From: Flavobacteriaceae bacterium UBA3078
Lineage (GTDB): Bacteria; Bacteroidota; Bacteroidia; Flavobacteriales; Flavobacteriaceae
Reading direction: 5' to 3'
NCBI GenBank assembly: GCA_002366675.1
Contig: DFBO01000007.1
Span: forward strand, 3,069-30,646
DNA length: 27,578 bases
Part shown: positions 22,844 to 27,578 of the stretch, piece by piece
How positions within the stretch are numbered: the stretch's first letter is position 1
Layout: each line of letters begins with the position of its first letter
The notes under the pieces: model-generated
The model's database searches: none
The model's input: the letters and a program-made list of their open reading frames with translations, nothing else
What the model was told of the DNA's origin: nothing
Position numbers and translations under genes: made by a program

Positions 22844-24028
22844 TTGAATAAGCTAATTTTAAATACTAAAAATCAATACTTTATAAATGACAATCTTAAT
22901 TCTGACACGACCACTCTACTCCTTAAAAAAAACAATAACTTAGTTGTAGATATAAGAGAACTTATAGAACAAATTGAAGCTAAAAAACGTTGCCAAAAGA
23001 AACTCCCAACTTGGTTTCAAACACCTAATATCTATTATCCTAACAAGCTTAATATTGAGCAAACTTCTTCAGAAACAACTGCTGTCTATAAAGCAAAAAT
23101 CATTAGAGGTGAATCTATCGTAGATTTAACTGGTGGGTTTGGTATAGATTCATATTATTTTTCAAAGCAGTTTAAAACTGTTATTCATTGCGAAATAAAC
23201 CCAAAACTATCTAAGATTGTAAAACATAATTTACAGCAATTAAAAACTATAAATATTCAGCCTATAGTTAGTGATGGTATTCAATATCTAGAAAACAATC
23301 ATTCTAAATTCGATTGGATTTATGCAGATCCATCAAGAAGACACGAAAGTAAAGGAAAAGTGTTTTTTTTAAATGATTGTCTTCCAAATATACCACAGCA
23401 TCTAGACCTTTTATTTGAGAGATCCAGTAACATTCTAATTAAAACATCACCATTATTAGACTTATCTGTTGGTATCTCTGAGCTGAATCATGTTAAAGCC
23501 ATACATATTATAGCTGTTAAAAATGAAGTAAAAGAATTGCTTTGGGTGTTAGAGAAAAGCAATATTGAAAATAACATCCATATTGAAACCCTTAATATCA
23601 AAAGTGATAATATTGAATATTTCAGTTTTAAATTTAATGAAGAAAATTCTGCTGAAGCAAAATTCAACTTACCTCTAACCTACCTTTACGAGCCAAATTC
23701 TTCAATATTAAAGTCTGGTGGCTTTGAAACTGTTTCAGAAAAATTAAAAGTATATAAACTTCATAAGAATTCTCATTTATATACTTCAAACGCTTTAATT
23801 GAATTTCCCGGTCGAATATTTAAAGTTGATGATATAATATCTTACAACAAAAAAGAGGTTAAAGAAAAAGGTATTGCTAAGGCAAATATTACAACAAGAA
23901 ATTTTCCTGACTCTGTTGAAAAAATTCGTAAAAAATTTAAAATAAAAGATGGTGGTAATACATACATTTTTGCAACAATAAATTTGGAAAATCAAAAAAT
24001 ATTAATCATCTGTAGTAAACTATCATGA
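22844..24028 (+). CDS. THUMP-like class I SAM-dependent methyltransferase
   Basis: The protein has 394 residues and starts with TTG six bases after the AI-2E stop. The Rossmann methyltransferase motif I is VDLTGGFGIDSYYF (about 93-106) and motif II is HCEINP (about 115-120). Motif IV is DPSRR (162-166) instead of the usual N/DPPY, the feature that marks the PG_1098-like family. A C-terminal region (FPGRIFKV, ANITTRNFPDSVEKIRKKFK, IKDGG) is the THUMP-like domain, which suggests an RNA substrate. The N-terminal 80 residues are helical and not recognised. It was probably read with the permease gene. Confidence 0.85.
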   Translation: MNKLILNTKNQYFINDNLNSDTTTLLLKKNNNLVVDIRELIEQIEAKKRCQKKLPTWFQTPNIYYPNKLNIEQTSSETTAVYKAKIIRGESIVDLTGGFGIDSYYFSKQFKTVIHCEINPKLSKIVKHNLQQLKTINIQPIVSDGIQYLENNHSKFDWIYADPSRRHESKGKVFFLNDCLPNIPQHLDLLFERSSNILIKTSPLLDLSVGISELNHVKAIHIIAVKNEVKELLWVLEKSNIENNIHIETLNIKSDNIEYFSFKFNEENSAEAKFNLPLTYLYEPNSSILKSGGFETVSEKLKVYKLHKNSHLYTSNALIEFPGRIFKVDDIISYNKKEVKEKGIAKANITTRNFPDSVEKIRKKFKIKDGGNTYIFATINLENQKILIICSKLS

Positions 24029-24103
24029 ATAATCATTTTCTTTAAATAAAGATTATCCTCCATTTATAAAAAGCTTATATATCTTTACAAAAAAAAACAA
24101 CTA

Positions 24104-24766
24104 ATGCTAAAAGCTATATTATTTGACATGGATGGTGTTATTGTAGACACAGAACCTCTACACCATAAAGCATACTTTGGCATGTTCGACACTTTAAATA
24201 TAGAAGTAAGTGAGGCTCATTATCAAACATTTACTGGTCAGTCTACTATTAATGTTTGCAAAAGTATATGTCATCATTTTAAACTTTCAAACAACCCTGA
24301 AGATTTAGTTCAAGTAAAACGAAACATTTTTAAAGATCTATTTAAAAACGACCCTAGTCTTCAGCTTTTAGATGGTGTTCTAAATCTTATTAAAGAATAT
24401 TATGAAAATGGCTTAACCCTTGTTTTAGCTTCATCAGCGTCTATGGGGACAATTAACAGTGTCTTTACCAGATTTGATTTAGATAAATATTTTATTGCAA
24501 AATTAAGTGGAGCAGATTTAAAAGAATCAAAACCACATCCAGAAATATTTTTAAAAGCAGCTAAAATTAGTGGATACAACAAAAAACATTGTCTTGTAAT
24601 AGAAGATTCTACAAATGGTATAAAAGCTGCAAATGCTGCAGAGATATTTTGTGTTGGTTATAAAAGTATTCACTCAAAAAACCAGGATTATAGTAAAGCT
24701 AATCTTGTAATTAATAATTTTGAAGAAATCACTTATATTAAAGCTCAAAAATTATTTAGCAATTAA
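24104..24766 (+). CDS. HAD-superfamily phosphatase/phosphoglucomutase-like protein
   Basis: The protein has 220 residues. It has the four HAD motifs: FDMDGVIVDTE (Asp8, Asp10), LASSAS (motif II), KESKPHPEIF (Lys, motif III) and IEDSTNGIKAA (motif IV), with an alpha-helical C1 cap between I and II. It belongs to the beta-phosphoglucomutase / phosphoglycolate phosphatase-like subgroup of sugar-phosphate HADs. The substrate is not decidable by sequence. A variant -7 box (TATCTTTA, 24080-24087) lies 16 bases before the ATG. Its stop (TAA, 24764-24766) is one base from the stop of the converging 52-residue gene. Confidence 0.88.
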   Translation: MLKAILFDMDGVIVDTEPLHHKAYFGMFDTLNIEVSEAHYQTFTGQSTINVCKSICHHFKLSNNPEDLVQVKRNIFKDLFKNDPSLQLLDGVLNLIKEYYENGLTLVLASSASMGTINSVFTRFDLDKYFIAKLSGADLKESKPHPEIFLKAAKISGYNKKHCLVIEDSTNGIKAANAAEIFCVGYKSIHSKNQDYSKANLVINNFEEITYIKAQKLFSN

Positions 24767-24767
24767 A

Positions 24768-24926
24768 TTAATCATTTGCTACATTTTTATTAACTCTACT
24801 AATAATTTCCTTTAAACGTTCTTTACGATTTTCCTTTTCTTTTTTAATCTTATTCTTTTTCCTATTAACCAATTTGGAATGCTTGGATTTGTTTTTCGTG
24901 TTTTTTTCACGACCAGTTTTTGCCAT
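24768..24926 (-). CDS. 52-residue very basic conserved-looking small protein
   Basis: ATG at 24926 opens a 52-codon frame ending TAA at 24768. It reads MAKTGREKNTKNKSKHSKLV and NRKKNKIKKEKENRKERLKE, then IISRVNKNVAND. About 20 of 52 residues are Lys or Arg. The first half resembles a flexible, nucleic-acid-binding tail and the second half a charged amphipathic helix. A -7 box (minus strand TAAATTTG, 24967-24960) lies 33 bases upstream, and the tRNA operon terminator lies just before it. The stop is one base from the stop of the HAD gene on the other strand. I recall similar small proteins in Flavobacteriaceae but cannot name one; RNA or ribosome binding is a guess from charge and neighbours. 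Confidence 0.72.
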   Translation of the reverse strand: MAKTGREKNTKNKSKHSKLVNRKKNKIKKEKENRKERLKEIISRVNKNVAND

Positions 24927-24959
24927 AATGAAACACCATTAATTTTAATTATTCTTGAA

Positions 24960-24967
24960 CAAATTTA
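24960..24967 (-). promoter_or_regulatory. Candidate -7 box of the 52-residue gene
   Basis: On the minus strand this reads TAAATTTG, an exact TAnnTTTG match. Its right-hand side abuts the tRNA terminator's A-tract, so the gene has its own signal and need not depend on read-through. Confidence 0.5.
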
Positions 24968-24970
24968 AAC

Positions 24971-25003
24971 AAAAAAGCCTCACTATTACTAGTGAAGCTT
25001 TTT
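24971..25003 (-). terminator. Intrinsic terminator of the tRNA operon
   Basis: On the minus strand a 10-bp stem forms from AGCTTCACTA (24999-24990) and TAGTGAGGCT (24985-24976), with one G-U pair and a 4-base loop. It is flanked by A5 and T6. It begins a few bases after the 3' end of tRNA-Arg. Confidence 0.85.
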
Positions 25004-25004
25004 G

Positions 25005-25078
25005 TGAGCCCGATAGGATTCGAACCTATGACCGCCTCCTTAGAAGGGAGGTGCTCTATCCAGCTGAGCTACGAGCCC
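25005..25078 (-). tRNA. tRNA-Arg (anticodon TCT)
   Basis: A 74-base cloverleaf on the minus strand. It has D-stem GCTC with AGCTCAGCTGGATAGAGC, anticodon arm CCTCC-CTTCTAA-GGAGG with anticodon TCT reading AGA, and T-arm GGTTCGAATCC. The acceptor GGGCTCG pairs with CGGGCTC through two G-U wobbles, and the discriminator is A. CCA is not encoded. It is the distal gene of the Ser-Pro-Arg cluster. Confidence 0.95.
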
Positions 25079-25095
25079 GTAACTCTAAAAAATTG

Positions 25096-25170
25096 TCGGG
25101 GTGGCAGGATTCGAACCTGCGGCCTCCACGTCCCAAACGTGGCGCGATAACCGGGCTACGCTACACCCCG
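25096..25170 (-). tRNA. tRNA-Pro (anticodon TGG)
   Basis: A 75-base cloverleaf on the minus strand. Acceptor CGGGGTG pairs with CACCCCG, discriminator A. The anticodon stem is CCACG/CGTGG around TTTGGGA with anticodon TGG reading CCA/CCN. The T-arm GGTTCGAATCC is present. CCA is not encoded. It lies 17 bases upstream of tRNA-Arg. Confidence 0.95.
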
Positions 25171-25204
25171 AATTGGCTATCTAAATTTAGCAAAGAAATT
25201 TTTG

Positions 25205-25293
25205 CGGAGAGACAGGGATTCGAACCCTGGGTAAGTGTTTCCACCTACGACGATTTAGCAAACCGCTCCTTTCGGCCACTCAGGCACCTCTCC
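25205..25293 (-). tRNA. tRNA-Ser (anticodon GCT)
   Basis: An 89-base class II cloverleaf on the minus strand with a long variable arm (about 19 bases, GTGGAAACAC core). Acceptor GGAGAGG pairs with TCTCTCC, discriminator G as expected for serine. The anticodon loop TTGCTAA carries GCT reading AGC/AGU. CCA is not encoded. It is the first gene of the tRNA cluster. Confidence 0.95.
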
Positions 25294-25331
25294 GTTAATT
25301 TAAATGAACTTTTGCAATAAAATTGCGGATG

Positions 25332-25362
25332 CAAATGTAGTGTATCATCTTTAAGAACGCAA
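25332..25362 (-). promoter_or_regulatory. Promoter of the tRNA-Ser-Pro-Arg operon
   Basis: On the minus strand TTG (25362-25360) is followed after 20 bases by TACATTTG (25339-25332), an exact Bacteroidota -33/-7 pair with ideal spacing. Transcription would begin near 25325, about 30 bases before tRNA-Ser. This is the best promoter in the window. Confidence 0.75.
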
Positions 25363-25387
25363 CTATTTTTTTTAGTTTTTTTAATAT

Positions 25388-27436
25388 TTATTCTGGATAT
25401 TCAATTCGCAAATGATAAATGTTTGCAAGCTTGTGCTTTAGTACTTTTTTTATAGATTGAATTTCTTTAAAAGTAATATTTGCATTTAAAAACTGATCTT
25501 CACTCATTTGCTTATTAATTATATTCTCAACAAAGGCATCAATTTTAATTGATGTTGGTTCTTTTAGACTTTTAGAGGCTGCCTCAACACTATCACACAT
25601 CATTAAAATTGCAGTTTCTTTACTAAAAGGTTTGGGGCCAGGATAAGTAAATAGTTTCTTGTCAATTGATTTATCAAATTCTTTCTCTTTTTTGTAGAAA
25701 TAATAAACTAGACTTGTTCCGTGATGTGTTCTAATAAAATCTATCACTCTATCTGGAAGATTATGTTTTTTTGCTATTTCTATTCCATTAATAACATGAT
25801 CTATTATAATTTTAGCACTTTCTTTTGAAGACAATTCATCATGTGGATTGATACCTGTAGATTGATTCTCGGTAAAATATGTAGGATTACTCATTTTCCC
25901 AATATCATGATACAAAGCCCCTACTCTAACTAACATCGCATTTGCTCCAATTTCATTTGCAGAAGCTTCAGCTAAATTTGCAACATTTAATGAGTGATGA
26001 AATGTCCCTGGAGCTTTATTAGATAACTCTTTTAATAATTTTGTATTGGTATCAGACAACTCTAAAAGCGACACATCTGAAACTAATCCAAATAGCTTTT
26101 CATAAGCATAAATTAAAGGTTGAACAAAAAGAGTTGCTAAGCCACAAAGAACAAACCAACCAAAAGTCTCTAACTTTAAAGTTTCTATACTCCCTTCATG
26201 TATTACAAAAAAGGCAAAATAGGCTATAATATAAATAAGGGTTATTTGGCCTACAGAAATAAACAGATTAGCACGTTTATAAAGTTCAGAAACCGTTAAA
26301 ATAGTTACAATTCCTGCAATAATCTGAAGAAACATATACTCGTAGCTGTTTGAAACTATAGAACCTAATAAAAGTACTGTAATTACATGTGCAAATAGAC
26401 CTAATCTTGCATCAAAAAACGCTTTAAGAACTAGTGGCAAAATACAAATTGGCACCACATAAATGTATTGAGAATTATAATTAACAACTAAGGTTGTTAT
26501 TAATACCATTAAGAATACATTAAAAAATATAAATGTCACTTTTGTATTGTTTTCAAAAATCGCCATTCTATATTTTTTTAAAAACAACAATAGCATCAAA
26601 AGGGCTAATGAAACTAATAAGGTATATGCAAATAAAATCCAATTATAATTCGATTTTGTCCAAACTTGAGACTCATATTCAGACTCCAGAGATTTTAAAA
26701 CTTGATATTTATTTCCTTCAACAACTTCACCTTTTGAAATTATTAAGGTTTCTCGTTCTACGCTTCCTCTTGTAAATGCAACTTTCTCTAAATCACTTTG
26801 AAGTGCTTTTTCAGTAAAAGCTTTATCATATCTTATATTTGGCTCAATTATTTCAAAAAATAATGATGTATAAGGCGTTATATACTGTATAAGGCTTTCC
26901 TTAACTAATAGATTATTAATAGTATTTTTAATATCACCTTGCGCAACTAAATCTGAAAAATTTATAGTCTGTCTTTCTGTTCTTCCTTCAAGTATAACAA
27001 CTTTTTTATCTTTTGAAAAATCATAATCTTCACTTAGAACCCCAAAGCTATACATGTAGTTTAATAAGTCTAAACCCAAATCAAATAACTTTTCTTTGTC
27101 CTTATTTACTATAGTATCAGGCAATTCTAATTTAAATTCATTCTTATAATCTTCAACAACAATCTCTTTAACACTGGAATCTAAATTAAAATAAAGTGTT
27201 GCATTTTCTTTTATTTCGTTTTTTTCTGATTGAATTTCACCCTCTGCTTTCTTTATTGCAAAATCAAATGGAGCATATAAATTTTCAGATTGCCATGGTT
27301 TACCCTTTTCGAAATTGTATTTAAACTTGCCACTTTTAGGAAACAAATAAACAATTAAAAACGTGGTACTTATAAAAAGTATCAGTTTATAAGCAAGTGA
27401 ATGATTTCTATAAAGGAAATTAATAAAGTCTTTCAT
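25388..27436 (-). CDS. 7TM-HD membrane phosphohydrolase (PgpH-like, probable cyclic di-AMP phosphodiesterase)
   Basis: The protein has 682 residues. A first membrane helix (about 17-33) is followed by an extracytoplasmic 7TMR-HDED domain (about 40-255), then a bundle of about seven membrane segments (about 265-450) and a cytoplasmic HD domain (about 470-640). The metal site is visible: His480/His481 (FHHSLNVANL), the HDIG motif His510-Asp511-Ile-Gly, and His571/His572 (RTHHGTS). PgpH proteins of this architecture hydrolyse cyclic di-AMP, which in other bacteria controls osmolyte and potassium balance. The assignment of that substrate here rests on architecture alone. It is monocistronic; a -7 box (minus strand TACATTTG, 27462-27455) lies 18 bases before the ATG. 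Its end lies 25 bases from the tRNA promoter. Confidence 0.88.
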   Translation of the reverse strand: MKDFINFLYRNHSLAYKLILFISTTFLIVYLFPKSGKFKYNFEKGKPWQSENLYAPFDFAIKKAEGEIQSEKNEIKENATLYFNLDSSVKEIVVEDYKNEFKLELPDTIVNKDKEKLFDLGLDLLNYMYSFGVLSEDYDFSKDKKVVILEGRTERQTINFSDLVAQGDIKNTINNLLVKESLIQYITPYTSLFFEIIEPNIRYDKAFTEKALQSDLEKVAFTRGSVERETLIISKGEVVEGNKYQVLKSLESEYESQVWTKSNYNWILFAYTLLVSLALLMLLLFLKKYRMAIFENNTKVTFIFFNVFLMVLITTLVVNYNSQYIYVVPICILPLVLKAFFDARLGLFAHVITVLLLGSIVSNSYEYMFLQIIAGIVTILTVSELYKRANLFISVGQITLIYIIAYFAFFVIHEGSIETLKLETFGWFVLCGLATLFVQPLIYAYEKLFGLVSDVSLLELSDTNTKLLKELSNKAPGTFHHSLNVANLAEASANEIGANAMLVRVGALYHDIGKMSNPTYFTENQSTGINPHDELSSKESAKIIIDHVINGIEIAKKHNLPDRVIDFIRTHHGTSLVYYFYKKEKEFDKSIDKKLFTYPGPKPFSKETAILMMCDSVEAASKSLKEPTSIKIDAFVENIINKQMSEDQFLNANITFKEIQSIKKVLKHKLANIYHLRIEYPE

Positions 27437-27454
27437 TGTTTAGGTTCAAGTATT

Positions 27455-27462
27455 CAAATGTA
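27455..27462 (-). promoter_or_regulatory. Candidate -7 box of the 7TM-HD gene
   Basis: On the minus strand this reads TACATTTG, the same sequence as the -7 box of the tRNA operon. No -33 TTG is seen at the expected distance. Confidence 0.5.
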
Positions 27463-27529
27463 ATAAAAATAACAGCGAAAAGAGTGACTTATAATAAGTG
27501 AAACATTCTAAATTTTATTAAAAAATGAT

Positions 27530-27537
27530 TAATTTTG
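27530..27537 (+). promoter_or_regulatory. Candidate -7 box of the last, partial gene
   Basis: TAATTTTG is an exact match to TAnnTTTG, 27 bases before the ATG at 27565. It is divergent from the 7TM-HD gene promoter, and the 128-base gap between the two genes carries both. Confidence 0.5.
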
Positions 27538-27564
27538 CATCATTAAAAGTTAAACCCACAGAAA

Positions 27565-27578
27565 ATGAGTAAAGAAGT
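27565..27578 (+). CDS. Start of a rightward gene cut by the window end
   Basis: ATGAGTAAAGAAGT gives Met-Ser-Lys-Glu-Val/... and then runs off the window. A -7 box lies at a normal distance upstream. Too little sequence is present to say what it encodes. Confidence 0.5.

Noticed and set aside
24955..25320. A 121-codon rightward frame across the tRNA cluster
   Set aside because: It is the antisense of three tRNA genes and a terminator; its apparent peptide repeats (RIRTYDR, QDSNLRPPR, GFEPWVS) are the translated T-arms of tRNAs, a known artefact.
27526..27573. Short rightward frame MINFASLKVKPTENE just before the last gene
   Set aside because: Fifteen codons that overlap the predicted -7 box; more likely leader sequence than a gene.
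1..27578. Mobile element, prophage, CRISPR array or defence island
   Set aside because: No transposase, integrase, phage structural, Cas or restriction-like gene, no regular direct repeats, and gene content throughout is core flavobacterial.

Overview
The window looks like core chromosome of a marine-type member of the Flavobacteriaceae (Bacteroidota). The evidence is very low GC, poor Shine-Dalgarno sites, repeated promoters of the Bacteroidota type (-7 box TAnnTTTG, sometimes with a -33 TTG), tRNA genes without encoded CCA, and a typical flavobacterial gene set: a TamB with an outer-membrane partner system, LptD, DUF4159, the THUMP-like methyltransferase and a 7TM-HD phosphohydrolase. I see no transposase, integrase, phage gene, CRISPR array or obvious foreign island. 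This is mostly ordinary housekeeping DNA with some unusual details.

Layout. 1-363 holds the 3' part of an XRE-type regulator. It is separated by a symmetrical terminator from a six-gene leftward operon (5664 to 421): amidase with SPOR-like tail, MCE/MlaD protein, membrane Fe-S oxidoreductase, small HAD phosphatase, CCG-domain Fe-S protein, and a conserved protein of unknown role. Diverging from it, lptD and ridA run rightward (5774-8937), then guaC (9071-10111). guaC overlaps tail to tail with a leftward glycolytic operon, pfkA-gapA-BadF-type sugar kinase-mgsA (13368 to 10099). The giant tamB follows (leftward, ending at 13514) with its own terminator.

From 18041 rightward come tsaD (its promoter interlocks with that of tamB), a parvulin-type PPIase, rsmE, a DUF4159 protein, a SpoU/TrmH methyltransferase, an AI-2E-family permease, a THUMP-like methyltransferase and a HAD phosphatase. 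A leftward block then holds a 52-residue very basic protein that is easily missed, a tRNA-Ser-Pro-Arg operon with recognisable promoter and terminator, and a 7TM-HD (PgpH-like) phosphohydrolase. The window ends at the first codons of a rightward gene.

Functional themes. Envelope biogenesis: LptD, TamB, MlaD, amidase. Upper and lower glycolysis, together with methylglyoxal overflow, in one operon. RNA modification: TsaD, RsmE, TrmH-like and THUMP-like enzymes near tRNA genes. An apparent ETF-to-menaquinone electron route split over two polypeptides. I did not find a convincing new defence or mobile system. The most worthwhile leads are the split EtfD-like pair with lost cluster ligands, the tamB start, the hidden 52-residue protein and the glycolytic/methylglyoxal operon.
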